Positions 30,363 through 38,497 of a stretch of 38,497 bases of DNA are shown piece after piece. Positions within the stretch are counted from its first letter, which is position 1, and the number at the start of each line of letters is the position of its first letter. Position numbers and translations under genes: made by a program. Origin of the DNA: a virus; the IMG/VR virus record IMGVR_UViG_3300007276_000116, positions 1 through 38,497 of that record, one strand, 5' to 3'. The notes under the pieces are model-generated. The model made no database searches. It was given only the letters and a program-made list of their open reading frames with translations, and had not been told where the DNA came from.

Positions 30363-30989
30363 TTATTTACCCTTGTTTTTGTTGTGTTTAGCTACACGTT
30401 TGAGTGTAGTAAGCCAGCGTTTGCTAAGTGTTTCAGTGAATGTGTTATAAGCAATCTGTGCTTTGTTATTTTGCGACTTACGTAAGAACGGTTGAGCTTT
30501 CATAGCACCAACTTTACGTAGCCAGAAAGATGTATCACCTCCTTTAACCCCATAGGGTTTCTTTTTCATAACTTGAATAAAAGAGTCACGACCATACTCG
30601 ACCGCTGCTACGTACTTAGATACTGGATCTTTAAACGTAACTACTCTTCTCGCTACAATACCCTGAGACCTGAATTTCTTACCTGCTGCTGATCTCTCAA
30701 CCATGTACTTCTTATCACTAAGATGTATTTCTTGTTTTTCTTTTGACTGACGCGCATGGATATCAGGACGAATTCTTGGCGCTTTTATACGTGCTTCTCT
30801 ATAGATTACTTGGTTAGCAACCCGTAAGGAGTACTTAATGTCAGTCTCTGTTCTGTTTGTTTTACCCTTGTATGCGGGGGCCACTTGATCGAACATCTTC
30901 TGCATTTCTTTGTAGATAGCAGAAATATCATGCTCACCATTAAAGTCTAACTTAACAGTAACCATTTCCTGTTCTTTGGGTGCAGCCAC
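30363..30989 (-). CDS. HK97 gp10-like neck/tail protein
   Basis: 208 residues, strongly basic. Family-type features: an N-terminal MVTVKLDFNGEHDISAIYKE, a central VANQVIYREARIKAPRIRPD and a YVAAVEYGRDSFIQ segment, followed by AQPFLRKSQNNKAQIAY. The GTG start at 30989 overlaps the upstream stop (TAGTG); an ATG eight codons on has its Shine-Dalgarno too close. It completes the head-tail joint together with the two upstream connector genes. Confidence 0.8.
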   Translation of the reverse strand: MAAPKEQEMVTVKLDFNGEHDISAIYKEMQKMFDQVAPAYKGKTNRTETDIKYSLRVANQVIYREARIKAPRIRPDIHARQSKEKQEIHLSDKKYMVERSAAGKKFRSQGIVARRVVTFKDPVSKYVAAVEYGRDSFIQVMKKKPYGVKGGDTSFWLRKVGAMKAQPFLRKSQNNKAQIAYNTFTETLSKRWLTTLKRVAKHNKNKGK

Positions 30990-31336
30990 TAGTTACCAAC
31001 TATACGATTTTCTGAATTCTCATATCGTTTAGCTAATATCTTTAAGACCTTATCCTCATATCTGACATTTGTAGGTGGAGCAATAACTTCAAACTCTCGA
31101 CCTCTGTGGACTAAAATCATGTCAGAGAATCCTAGCTCTAAAGCTTTAGAATAAGGAAGTGTTAGCTCTATGATCTCAGCACCTTGATAATCACTACCTA
31201 TAGACTCAAATGACTCTTTAACACTTATTGAAGCCTTAACTTCACCTAACAGTCTCCAAGTATCAATCTCATTACCTACCGTGTAAGTGTCAGGTCTATA
31301 TATAGTGACACGATGTCTCAATGAACCTCGTAACAT
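30989..31336 (-). CDS. Head closure / head-tail adaptor protein
   Basis: 115 residues with a strong AAGGAGG. LRGSLRHRVTIYRPDTYTVG at the N-terminus and DMILVHRGREFEVIAPPTN near the C-terminus are the standard pattern of the SPP1 gp16/HK97-type head-tail joining family. It lies directly after the connector gene, in conserved order. Confidence 0.85.
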   Translation of the reverse strand: MLRGSLRHRVTIYRPDTYTVGNEIDTWRLLGEVKASISVKESFESIGSDYQGAEIIELTLPYSKALELGFSDMILVHRGREFEVIAPPTNVRYEDKVLKILAKRYENSENRIVGN

Positions 31337-31345
31337 AGAACCTCC

Positions 31346-31909
31346 TTATACTGCGTGTAATTTGTATTTATTGAATAAGTATTGGTGAGTTACAGGGACC
31401 TTAGTAACAGTCACACCCTGCCCTACAGCAGCATCTTCTGGCATTACGTACATAGAACCCACAAGCATCAATATGCCTTGCTTAATAGCCGCAGGGACCT
31501 CTTGAGCAGCCCATCCAGTCACGAATGTTATCTGGAAGTCTCTCGCATTGAGTGCGCTCAGTAGTTCCACTACAGAACGATTCACGATGATCTTATTAGT
31601 GATAGTATTAAATGTGTAAAGTCCACTATCTAAAACTAAACGTTCTTCTCTCGCATCATCAATGTATGAAATACTTGTGACGCTTTTTGCTTTCCCCAAG
31701 GGGAGTTGAGCTGTTAACGTATCTCTCTCTACGATTACTGTGCTCTCAGCAACCAATCTGTTCATGTATTTCTCAGCAACATCATATGCAGCCTCAATAA
31801 GAGACTGTACGTGGACATCTTCTGAGTTATCCCAGATCCTTAAATGGGTGACCGCCTGTGCAACGGTCACCACATCAGAGAAAGTACGGCTTAAAATAGA
31901 ATAAGCCAT
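31346..31909 (-). CDS. Head-tail connector (gp6-like)
   Basis: 187 residues. VTVAQAVTHLRIWDNSEDVH and SLIEAAYDVAEKYMNRLVAE form the helical N-terminal part of the gp6-like connector that binds under the portal ring; VITFVTGW-type strands and a terminal helix (AAIKQGILMLVGSMYV) follow. AAGGAG before the ATG. It follows the capsid gene as in HK97-type phages. Confidence 0.82.
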   Translation of the reverse strand: MAYSILSRTFSDVVTVAQAVTHLRIWDNSEDVHVQSLIEAAYDVAEKYMNRLVAESTVIVERDTLTAQLPLGKAKSVTSISYIDDAREERLVLDSGLYTFNTITNKIIVNRSVVELLSALNARDFQITFVTGWAAQEVPAAIKQGILMLVGSMYVMPEDAAVGQGVTVTKVPVTHQYLFNKYKLHAV

Positions 31910-31928
31910 AAACCGTACTCCTTAGACT

Positions 31929-33119
31929 TTATACAGCCTGTAATGCAACACGGATAGAGTCTGAAGCACCTACGATTTCACCAAAGCGGTGATCAAGGTA
32001 GACTGTCTTCGCGCCTTTAGTTGTGATCTCATCAACGATGAAATGATCAGAACCAGCTAGTGGTACAAGCTTATATGCAGCCTTCAAGTCACCATAAATG
32101 ACAGGAGTAGCGTTAGCACCTTGATCAGGCATTTGGTCGATGATCACGATAGGACGACCTAACATCACATAACCTTGATCCCAAGCAGCGCCAGATACAG
32201 CAAACTTACCAAACTCAATGACAGGGAAACCATCAGCAGTACGGATTTTCTTAAGAACAGAGAAAGTCTTAAGAGACATATACCACTTAGCGTTACCTTG
32301 ATACTTCTGAGGTAATGCAGCTTGCAAGTCAATGAAGTAGTCTTGGATAGCTTCAGCATCAGCACCAAACGCAGCAGAGACACCAGTCTTGATTACTTGG
32401 AAAGTATCAGGGTTACGGGTCCCATCTGCTTTAAGAGCTTCAACAAAGACATTAGCTTTATCAAGACGAGCGTGTAACAAACCACGAAGGTTCTGAATGC
32501 CATTAGCTTTAGCACCGTCACCGTTAAGTAACATATCGATAAGCTTGAAAGTCCACTCTTCAGAGATAAGACGCATCAACTCAGCTTCAACGTTGATATG
32601 AGCATCACGAAGTAATTCATGAGTCATAACAGGCATGGCGTAGACCTTAGCAAACAAGGCAGAAACCTCTTGGTAAGTCTGTGTACCAGTTGCGCCTACA
32701 GCAGTAGTAACACCGTCTTGTTCACCCGTCTGGGCAACAGTAGGACGAACATTAAGAACCAACTGACGGAAGTCCGTAGAACTAACAGTTTGGTTACCAA
32801 TTTCTGATAAGAAGTTAGAGTTAGCGATAGCTAGTTCAATAATCTCTTTACCAAGTTCTTGCTCAATAGCATCAGAGTTAGTTGTAAGGTCTAATTGCTT
32901 GGCATATTGACCGAGGTTAGACTTTGCAGGGGCAGAATTCATGAACTTACGTACAGCTTCTGCACGAGCTTTAGCAACAATGGCTTTAGCTTCAACGTGG
33001 TCAACATTAGCTGGAACATTGGCTTTAACGTCAGCTAATTCGTTAGCAAGTTCAAGTAATACAGACTTCATTTCTTCAGTGCTAGTAATAGCGGCAATAG
33101 TTTTTATATCAAATTTCAT
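31929..33119 (-). CDS. Major capsid protein, HK97 fold with N-terminal scaffolding domain
   Basis: 396 residues. The first ~90 residues are helical and charged (MKSVLLELANELADVKA, then VEAKAIVAKARAEAVRKFM), like the delta scaffolding domain removed by the prohead protease in HK97; the mature part would start near the NLGQYAKQL region. The body has the HK97-fold pattern LLNGDGAKANGIQNLRGLL and YFIDLQAALPQKYQGNAKW. AAGGAA before the ATG. No separate scaffold gene is present, consistent with the fused delta domain. Confidence 0.93.
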   Translation of the reverse strand: MKFDIKTIAAITSTEEMKSVLLELANELADVKANVPANVDHVEAKAIVAKARAEAVRKFMNSAPAKSNLGQYAKQLDLTTNSDAIEQELGKEIIELAIANSNFLSEIGNQTVSSTDFRQLVLNVRPTVAQTGEQDGVTTAVGATGTQTYQEVSALFAKVYAMPVMTHELLRDAHINVEAELMRLISEEWTFKLIDMLLNGDGAKANGIQNLRGLLHARLDKANVFVEALKADGTRNPDTFQVIKTGVSAAFGADAEAIQDYFIDLQAALPQKYQGNAKWYMSLKTFSVLKKIRTADGFPVIEFGKFAVSGAAWDQGYVMLGRPIVIIDQMPDQGANATPVIYGDLKAAYKLVPLAGSDHFIVDEITTKGAKTVYLDHRFGEIVGASDSIRVALQAV

Positions 33120-33286
33120 TTAATAGATTCCTTATAAATTTTAGGCACACGAAAGCCCCAGCCTGAATAACAGGTTGGTTAAAACTTGAGTGTGTATTGG
33201 AGTGCGCGGAATGCGCGGTGTGAACTACAGTTTAATGTCCCTCACGGACAGGATCACTTGTACCTCCCGTACAAGAATCTAATTCT
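33120..33286 (-). promoter_or_regulatory. Structured leader of the capsid gene
   Basis: The 167-bp gap between protease and capsid has no gene but several hairpins: CTTGTAC/GTACAAG (33257-33275), TGTCC/GGACA (33236-33250) and CCAACCTG/CAGGCTGG with one mismatch (33158-33178), plus a direct repeat TGCGCGG (33203-33209 and 33212-33218). None has a clean T-run. It may be an mRNA leader that stabilises or regulates capsid message, or contain a late promoter I cannot identify. Confidence 0.5.
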
Positions 33287-34090
33287 TTATTTAAAGAAAG
33301 CATCCAAAGAGTTTGACTTCTCCTCTTCATATTCAGGTTCTTCTTCTTTAGTCTCTTCATCCGCTTCATCTTCTTCACCCTTTTCTTCTTCAGGTTCTTC
33401 TTCAGCCATAAATTTAAGACCATGTTTAGATATGAGTGCTTCAACTTCTAATTGAGCAGCAGCTTTCTCTTCAGCTTCTAAACGTGCTTTTTCTTCAGGA
33501 TCAACAAAGTCAGGCATGTACTTTGAAACAATGAACTTAGCGTCAGCGTTACTGAAACCTGTGTCTTTTAATAATGTTTCTAATTCACGGACTGTGGGTA
33601 ATGTGTTGTCTTTCAATTTCATTTTAATTCCTTCTGTTCTGGATAAGTCGTTACATGGAAAAGTCACAAGAGAAGTCTCAAGTAGACTCACTTCATGTAA
33701 ACGGTTTGCTTTAGCACTAGCGTCATAACTTTCATCAATCACGTAGTAACCTATGCTGAAACCTGACAAAGCACCTTGTTTAGCAAGCGCAAGGGCCTCC
33801 TTTGCTTGTGCAACGTCTAAGTTTAAGTGTGCATCACCTTCAAGACCTCTTTCAGTCTCCCTTAGGTTCTTCCAGACACCAATGGGCGCATCATGTTTGT
33901 GTTGCCATAGGACAACTAAGTCACGACCACTTTTGGTAATCTCAAGAAGACTCTTAGTGAATGCTCCCTTCATTGTTATATCACCTGCGTAATCTTTGTT
34001 ACCAAATGCGTTCAGTACACCAGACACGATGCCTTGTTCACTGATATCTTTGGTTTCAAATACGATGGATTTATTCTTTTGAATTGTCAT
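33287..34090 (-). CDS. Prohead maturation protease with acidic C-terminal tail
   Basis: 267 residues from ATG at 34090, chosen because GAGGAAGAAG precedes it; the long open frame further upstream lies inside the portal gene. HK97-type (U35) serine protease: LWQHKHDAPIG carries the catalytic His (H66), and QGALSGFSIGYY the Ser (S109 or S112). The last 50 residues are almost all Glu, Asp and Lys, a scaffold-like acidic tail unusual in length. It overlaps the portal gene end by 20 bases. It should cleave the capsid delta domain during maturation. Confidence 0.88.
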   Translation of the reverse strand: MTIQKNKSIVFETKDISEQGIVSGVLNAFGNKDYAGDITMKGAFTKSLLEITKSGRDLVVLWQHKHDAPIGVWKNLRETERGLEGDAHLNLDVAQAKEALALAKQGALSGFSIGYYVIDESYDASAKANRLHEVSLLETSLVTFPCNDLSRTEGIKMKLKDNTLPTVRELETLLKDTGFSNADAKFIVSKYMPDFVDPEEKARLEAEEKAAAQLEVEALISKHGLKFMAEEEPEEEKGEEDEADEETKEEEPEYEEEKSNSLDAFFK

Positions 34091-35402
34091 CATCTTCTTC
34101 CTCTTGTGAGTCCTTCTCAGGTTCTTCTTTGGGTTCTTTGGATGCCTCAAGTGTGGCTCTAGTAGCCTCCAGTGAGAGTGCGGCTTGTTCTTCTGCTGCA
34201 GCAGCATTTCCCCAGACATAGTTATTGCTTTGAATGACAAATGTGTGCTCTGGGTTAGAAGGAGACATATCGAACATCAATCGAGATTCCTCGTGACTTA
34301 TAATGCGGTTCTTGATTAAGACTTCTGCTACTTCAGCTTGTGTCTTGATATCACCACGTACAAATGACTTAGTATCAAATTTGAGTTCCATGTTGTCAGG
34401 TAGTAGCTTGTTAAAAGCATTCTCTATCTTAATCATGGTGGGCATGAGGGAGGACTTGAGGAAGTGAAGGTTATTCTGTTCAACATTGTTCATAGTTTGA
34501 GCAGTTGTGTCATTGAGCATATGCACTGGGACACGGAATGCTGAAGCTATCTGCTCACGACTGAAACAAAGCATTTCGAGTAGTTGAGCGTCTTGGTTAG
34601 TCATTGTGATATTAGTGTATTGGAGACCACCTTCAAGTACTGCTACTTTACCAGCGTTATCTGTACCACCATACGCACCCTGCCAACTCTCAGCAATACG
34701 ATCAATAGATTCATCATCCAATGTATCATCAGTGCTTAAGATACCGCTGAGACGTGTTCCATTCTCAAAGATCTTAGCTGTGTGACGTTGAGTAGCTATT
34801 CCTGTACCAATCTGCTCTGCAAGCATGGCTATAGGGGATATACCCGTGTATCCATTGAGTGATTGTAGTTTAATATCAAGTAAACCAGTGTCACAGAAAG
34901 GAGGGAAGCTCGTAACCATTTGACCACCATTGGTTACCCAATTTGCAAAGGGTATTCCACTAGTATTCATAGCGATGCTTACTGAATCAAAATGTCTCAT
35001 AGGTACTATAGCCATGACATTGTTTAGACTGTTCTTCTGCACTTCTAAGAAAGTATGACCACGTAATAACGCTACGGTTACTAAGTGTTCTATTAACTCT
35101 TGACTACTCATATAGTCATTAGGAGTCTGACAGAATATCTTGTTCTCCCTTGTCCCTCTTGATACTTCTTCCATTACGTTGTTGCGCTCACGATAGAGCT
35201 TCATAGGAATCATCCCTATTGACTCACTTATGATCTTCACACAGGTATAGACATCAGCCTGTCGCATTGCAGAGGTATAGTTTACTTCTACTCCAGCGTG
35301 TGATGTACCCTTACTGTTAAGCTTGGCATCAACATAGGGATTGACAGACTTCTCTTTAGGTTCCTGTGTTTTGTTCTTTCTGAACATGTTAAATATAGCC
35401 AT
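34071..35402 (-). CDS. Portal protein (HK97 family)
   Basis: 443 residues. Family pattern: NYTSAMRQADVYTCVKIISE near the N-terminus, SLNGYTGISPIAMLAEQIG in the wing/stem region, and LLEMLCFSREQIASAFRVPV followed by the segment with EQNNLHFLKSSLMP. The C-terminus is an acidic Glu/Asp-rich stretch (KDSQEEEDDDNS). AAGGAG before the ATG. It lies between large terminase and protease in the standard order and would form the DNA entry ring at one capsid vertex. Confidence 0.93.
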   Translation of the reverse strand: MAIFNMFRKNKTQEPKEKSVNPYVDAKLNSKGTSHAGVEVNYTSAMRQADVYTCVKIISESIGMIPMKLYRERNNVMEEVSRGTRENKIFCQTPNDYMSSQELIEHLVTVALLRGHTFLEVQKNSLNNVMAIVPMRHFDSVSIAMNTSGIPFANWVTNGGQMVTSFPPFCDTGLLDIKLQSLNGYTGISPIAMLAEQIGTGIATQRHTAKIFENGTRLSGILSTDDTLDDESIDRIAESWQGAYGGTDNAGKVAVLEGGLQYTNITMTNQDAQLLEMLCFSREQIASAFRVPVHMLNDTTAQTMNNVEQNNLHFLKSSLMPTMIKIENAFNKLLPDNMELKFDTKSFVRGDIKTQAEVAEVLIKNRIISHEESRLMFDMSPSNPEHTFVIQSNNYVWGNAAAAEEQAALSLEATRATLEASKEPKEEPEKDSQEEEDDDNSKE

Positions 35403-35415
35403 TGAGACTCCTTTA

Positions 35416-37176
35416 TTATCCTAATACGATTAGACCTCTCCCATTTCTGCCTGAGTAAGGTGAGCGTTTAGGCTTGTCCTGAATCTCTGCCATTGAAAGG
35501 GCAATAATCGTGGCTATGATGGGGTCAATCTTGTGTATGTTATGATTCTCACGGGTTACTGAGATATTTGATCTATCATCAACCTTTACTACAGCACATG
35601 AGGCGGTCCACTCGAAGGTTTTGTCTCCATTATAAATTAGTGACTTATCTTGGATGTATCGCTCAAGTAATTTAGAGGCTTCTGAGAGGTTTGCTTTACT
35701 TTGCGTTATGGATACCATTGGCAGCTTCTTCTTCTCTAACTGAGTAGCTATGGCTGTTAAGTGGTATGGGTCATAAGCAATGGTTTCTACGTCATACAAC
35801 TGGCATGCTTCTTCAAGCACTGTACCTATAGTTGCATAGTCCATAGACTCAACATTTAGAATACTTAAGTATCCTTCATCATCGAGATTCAGATAGCGTT
35901 GTCGCATCTGTTCTGTGACCTTATCCATCGCTGAATTAGGTAAGAAGTTATCGTAGAAAACATTGAAAGTTCCGTCATTATTTGGAAAAAGATAACAAAT
36001 TGATGTTAAATCCAGATAATCAGCAAAATCGAGTCCAATGATACATTTACGTCCCTTAAAGTCCTTTATGTCTGCCTCAGGATTAGAACAAGCATAGAGT
36101 CTATCCATGTCTAACCAAGCTTCAGCATTATTGACCCAGACGTTACAGCGTTTAGTGAGGAAGTTAGGTCGCTCTGAAGTTATACGTTCTGCCTTACGAC
36201 ACAAACGCTCAATATCATCATATTGGACTGAGACACCCAAACATGGGTTAGCCTTGATCCAAACCTTACTATCATTAAATCTGTCACCATCGTCTAACGT
36301 GTAGATTAGGGCAAACACTTCATCTTCCATCGAATAATTATCAAGTATCGTGACACCATCGTCATACATAGCTTTACCAATACCATCTAGTATCCATCCT
36401 GCTGTAGAGATAGTGAACGCTAACGCTTGAAGCCTTGACCCAGTTGCAGTCTCAAGAACTCCATAGAGATTTTTATCCTTCCAAGCATGAATCTCATCGC
36501 ACACGAACATGTGTATATTGAGACCATCGAGGGAGTTACTATCTGAGGCTAAGGGAGTGAAGACACCAAACTCAGCATCATAGAGAATACGGTTGTTTCG
36601 TATCTTCAGCACTGACTTGAGGTCACTCATTGAGAGCATACGTACAGCGTCATCAAAGACTATCTTAGCTTGATCTTTTTTCGTGGCAACGCTATAAACT
36701 TCAGCACCAGTTTCACCATCAGCAACTAGCATATAAAGTGCTAACCCTGAGGCTATTGTGGACTTACCATTCTTACGACCAACAAAGACCGTACATGCTT
36801 TAAAGCGTCTAAAGTGAGTGGCCTTGTTGAGCCATCCTATAGTTGAACTTAGGAGGAAGATCTGCCAAGGCATCAACTTGACTGACTGTCGAGCTAACGC
36901 ACCTTTTGTGTGTTTTATGAACTTATAGAAAGTTACAATCTTCTGTGCTTTAGTAGGACATAAGTAGTAGTTAAAAGTAGGATCATTATCAGACCTGTAT
37001 AGGTCCTTGAAGTGCCTTTCAGCAGCCCTCTTGAGTAACTTGCCTGACACTATCTTCCCACTGAGCACATCATCAGCATACTTGTGCATTTGTCTGTAAT
37101 CTTGGTCAGCAGGGTTGAGACCGTGGACTACATACTTCTTACGCATTTCATTAACCATCGCTTTAGTAGGATTCAT
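35416..37176 (-). CDS. terL: Terminase large subunit (HK97-type)
   Basis: 586 residues. The ATPase domain has Walker A VFVGRKNGKSTI (Lys138) and Walker B IHMFVCDEIHAW with the catalytic Glu. The nuclease domain contains IIGLDFADYLDLTSI, a characteristic acidic metal-binding strand, and a later VETIAYDPYHLTAI. Preceded by AGGAG. It would bind the small terminase and portal to pump and cut DNA. Family resemblance is to the HK97-like Terminase_1 group, which usually makes cos ends, but packaging type cannot be read directly from this window. Confidence 0.95.
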   Translation of the reverse strand: MNPTKAMVNEMRKKYVVHGLNPADQDYRQMHKYADDVLSGKIVSGKLLKRAAERHFKDLYRSDNDPTFNYYLCPTKAQKIVTFYKFIKHTKGALARQSVKLMPWQIFLLSSTIGWLNKATHFRRFKACTVFVGRKNGKSTIASGLALYMLVADGETGAEVYSVATKKDQAKIVFDDAVRMLSMSDLKSVLKIRNNRILYDAEFGVFTPLASDSNSLDGLNIHMFVCDEIHAWKDKNLYGVLETATGSRLQALAFTISTAGWILDGIGKAMYDDGVTILDNYSMEDEVFALIYTLDDGDRFNDSKVWIKANPCLGVSVQYDDIERLCRKAERITSERPNFLTKRCNVWVNNAEAWLDMDRLYACSNPEADIKDFKGRKCIIGLDFADYLDLTSICYLFPNNDGTFNVFYDNFLPNSAMDKVTEQMRQRYLNLDDEGYLSILNVESMDYATIGTVLEEACQLYDVETIAYDPYHLTAIATQLEKKKLPMVSITQSKANLSEASKLLERYIQDKSLIYNGDKTFEWTASCAVVKVDDRSNISVTRENHNIHKIDPIIATIIALSMAEIQDKPKRSPYSGRNGRGLIVLG

Positions 37177-37177
37177 A

Positions 37178-37360
37178 TTAAACTCCTACTAAGGCTTCAA
37201 CCATCGGTCCATCTAGAGTTAGGTTGTGGTTTTGAGGATCATAGTACCCAATGAGTTGAGCCTTATATCCAATCGTAAAGATATCAGCTAAGGGGTAATG
37301 GGCTACGTGTTCTTCCTTTAAGTGAGGGGCCTGTTGAATTACTAGTTCTGATAGAGTCAT
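37178..37360 (-). CDS. Small unknown protein between the terminase subunits
   Basis: 60 residues, MTLSELVIQQAPHLKEEHVA..., with GGAGA seven bases before the ATG at 37360. It fits exactly between the small and large terminase genes (gaps of one base). A longer open frame is rejected because it lies inside the small terminase gene. No family recognised. Confidence 0.6.
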   Translation of the reverse strand: MTLSELVIQQAPHLKEEHVAHYPLADIFTIGYKAQLIGYYDPQNHNLTLDGPMVEALVGV

Positions 37361-37361
37361 A

Positions 37362-37838
37362 TTAGTTCTCCAAGAATTTACCCAAAGAAGATTTACTCTC
37401 CTTTGATGATTTATTAACTTGAAGACGTGAGCGAGCAACGGGTGTGAGACCCAATTCACTAAGCATCTTGAGGATAACCTTGAGCTTATCATCACGGATC
37501 TTTAGGTTTGGATTAACGACTTCTTGCATGAAACCTGTAGCCGTTGGCATTTCCTTAAGGAATCCTTCTTTCTTAATGAGTCTATCTAACGTCATCCACT
37601 CTACAAACTCACTAGATAGCAGACCAACTATGGCTCCATCAGCAGCAGTTATTACGTCCATCTCTAGGCCGTAACCAACTAACTCAGTAAAGTAGGCCAT
37701 AGCTTCAGCATTAAGGAACGCTGGGGTCGCTGGGGCCTGTACGTCCATATTGACTAGGTCTTCTTCATTACCGTGGACTGACGGCCTGTAAACACCTGAG
37801 TCCTTTAATTCTTGTATTGTTTTCTTGGGCATTGCCAT
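37362..37838 (-). CDS. terS: Terminase small subunit (P27 family)
   Basis: 158 residues. The P27-family pattern includes a helical centre (AEAMAYFTELVGYGLEMDVI, ADGAIVGLLSSEFVEW) and the closing NLKIRDDKLKVILKMLSELG, then LTPVARSRL. It would recognise the packaging start site and recruit the large subunit. Strong AAGGAG ahead of the ATG. First gene of the packaging block apart from the P-loop protein upstream. Confidence 0.85.
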   Translation of the reverse strand: MAMPKKTIQELKDSGVYRPSVHGNEEDLVNMDVQAPATPAFLNAEAMAYFTELVGYGLEMDVITAADGAIVGLLSSEFVEWMTLDRLIKKEGFLKEMPTATGFMQEVVNPNLKIRDDKLKVILKMLSELGLTPVARSRLQVNKSSKESKSSLGKFLEN

Positions 37839-37878
37839 GAGTGTCTCCTTGGTATATTTGTTAAGTTGGTTGGGTTGG

Positions 37879-38394
37879 TTATATTTTGAGCATCCAGAGG
37901 AATGGGTGATTGACCACTACTCTGCTTCCTAATAGCTTTCTAATGTATTTATCGTCTGCCTTGACTCCAGTGAACTTGAGCATCCTTAGGAGTACCTGAG
38001 GGTCACTGAGAGCACCGTAATCCACATGCATAGTATTCTCTGTCTCTATTTCGTTGAGACGTTCGTATGACCTCTCTATGACCTTCTGTGGGTCGTGCTC
38101 TGGATGGTAACCATGTGAAACCCTAAGGGACTCCTTAACGTCTGCTAAGGGTCGATGGATGAGTATCAAAGGGGAGTCCTGAACAACGTCTTCACTGAAG
38201 GACAATGGAGTGGTATCTGCTGAACCAATGAGTTGAGCATTGTGGACATCAGATAAGACATTAGGGGTATTGGTCAGACTCTCACTTAGAGCCTCGTGGT
38301 GACAATAGGAGTTCTCTGCAGTAAACAAGAAACTAAGCCATAAGGACCTGCATCTAGGTAAGCCTAATAGGTAAAAGTTCTTATGGTTTGGCAT
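37879..38394 (-). CDS. Sulfotransferase-like P-loop protein
   Basis: 171 residues from ATG at 38394, chosen for AAGGAAA six bases upstream; the open frame reaches 38457 without a start signal. YLLGLPRCRSLWLSFLF resembles the 5'-phosphosulfate-binding loop of sulfotransferases, and LILIHRPLADVKESLRVSHG fits their 3'-phosphate-binding Arg/Ser motif. The protein is shorter than typical cellular sulfotransferases. It lies immediately before the terminase genes. Acceptor unknown; it could modify a host surface, a virion protein or a metabolite, or be a non-catalytic nucleotide binder. Confidence 0.62.
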   Translation of the reverse strand: MPNHKNFYLLGLPRCRSLWLSFLFTAENSYCHHEALSESLTNTPNVLSDVHNAQLIGSADTTPLSFSEDVVQDSPLILIHRPLADVKESLRVSHGYHPEHDPQKVIERSYERLNEIETENTMHVDYGALSDPQVLLRMLKFTGVKADDKYIRKLLGSRVVVNHPFLWMLKI

Positions 38395-38410
38395 CTTAAA
38401 TTTCCTTGAG

Positions 38411-38473
38411 TGGTCAAATTGACCAATTGATTGGTTAGATTGGCTAATATCGTACAATAAGTGACCGTTTCAA
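38411..38473 (-). promoter_or_regulatory. Promoter with palindrome ahead of the late genes
   Basis: TTGAAA (38473-38468) and GATATT (38451-38446), 16 bases apart, form a plausible host-type promoter. Downstream is a perfect 15-bp palindrome, TGGTCAA-A-TTGACCA (38411-38425), next to a second one (CCAAT-TG-ATTGG). The palindromes lie in the likely 5' untranslated region of the sulfotransferase-like gene, at an operator-like position. They differ from the AGTTAG.CT operators, so a different regulator would be involved. Confidence 0.4.
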
Positions 38474-38497
38474 AACTACGTTTATGTTAGTAAACAC

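Noticed and set aside
34091-34240. N-terminal extension of the prohead protease
   Set aside because: The extra frame lies within the portal gene and its translation is basic and low-complexity; the ATG at 34090 has a clear ribosome binding site.
1-38497. tRNA, rRNA or insertion sequence
   Set aside because: I saw no cloverleaf-like segment, no rRNA sequence and no transposase gene. The integrase is a phage-type large serine recombinase.

Overview
The window is part of a tailed double-stranded DNA bacteriophage (or prophage) with long-tailed (siphovirus) architecture. Every gene I can support lies on the minus strand, so the genome is best read from right to left. Nearly all genes have clear AAGGAG-type ribosome binding sites and are tightly packed, with stop/start overlaps such as TAATG and TAGTG. 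The host is probably a Gram-negative bacterium. Sigma70-like promoters, lambda-type tail genes and T7-type replication genes suggest a gammaproteobacterium, perhaps marine, but this is inference.

Layout from right to left. (1) 38.4-31.3 kb, packaging and head: a sulfotransferase-like P-loop protein, small and large terminase, portal, prohead protease, HK97-fold capsid, head-tail connector. (2) 31.3-15.6 kb, neck and tail: head closure, gp10-like protein, tail terminator, major tail protein, a G/GT-type chaperone pair joined by a -1 frameshift on A-AAA-AAG, tape measure, tail-tip proteins, and a very long tail-tip/fibre gene broken by two apparent -1 frameshifts and ending in an S74 self-cleaving chaperone. 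(3) 15.5-14.0 kb, lysis: M15 peptidase endolysin and two membrane proteins, closed by a terminator. (4) 13.9-11.2 kb, lysogeny: a small unknown gene overlapping a MarR-like regulator, a 54-bp inverted repeat that is a candidate attP, and a large serine integrase. (5) 11.4-6.8 kb, the regulatory core: a T7-type RNA polymerase encoded as two separate proteins, then a ParB-like DNA-binding protein. (6) 6.7-0 kb, T7-type replication: unknown HTH-like protein, gp2.5-like SSB, RusA resolvase, primase-helicase, DNA polymerase, 5'-3' exonuclease, a MazG-like small protein and a partial gene.

The most unusual part is the regulatory core. A 31-bp nested palindrome occurs three times inside the parB-like coding sequence as a 57-bp (19-residue) tandem repeat, once more there with a completely different but still perfect inner palindrome, and twice in opposite orientation in the non-coding stretch after the polymerase gene. 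Changes between copies are symmetric, so dyad symmetry has been kept. This looks like a centromere/operator system partly embedded in its own gene. Alongside it are two host-type promoters (ahead of the polymerase operon and ahead of parB) that carry the same 13-bp operator at the same place in their 17-bp spacers. Related operators lie between the two polymerase halves and ahead of the MarR-like operon. Three copies of a CTGACCAT motif are candidate promoters for the split polymerase.

A working model (inference): a repressor, perhaps the MarR-like protein, holds the phage polymerase and ParB promoters shut in lysogeny. On release the split polymerase transcribes the replication block. The serine integrase and ParB together suggest a temperate phage that could integrate, persist as a plasmid, or both. 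No ParA, replication initiator or telomere resolvase is visible in this window.
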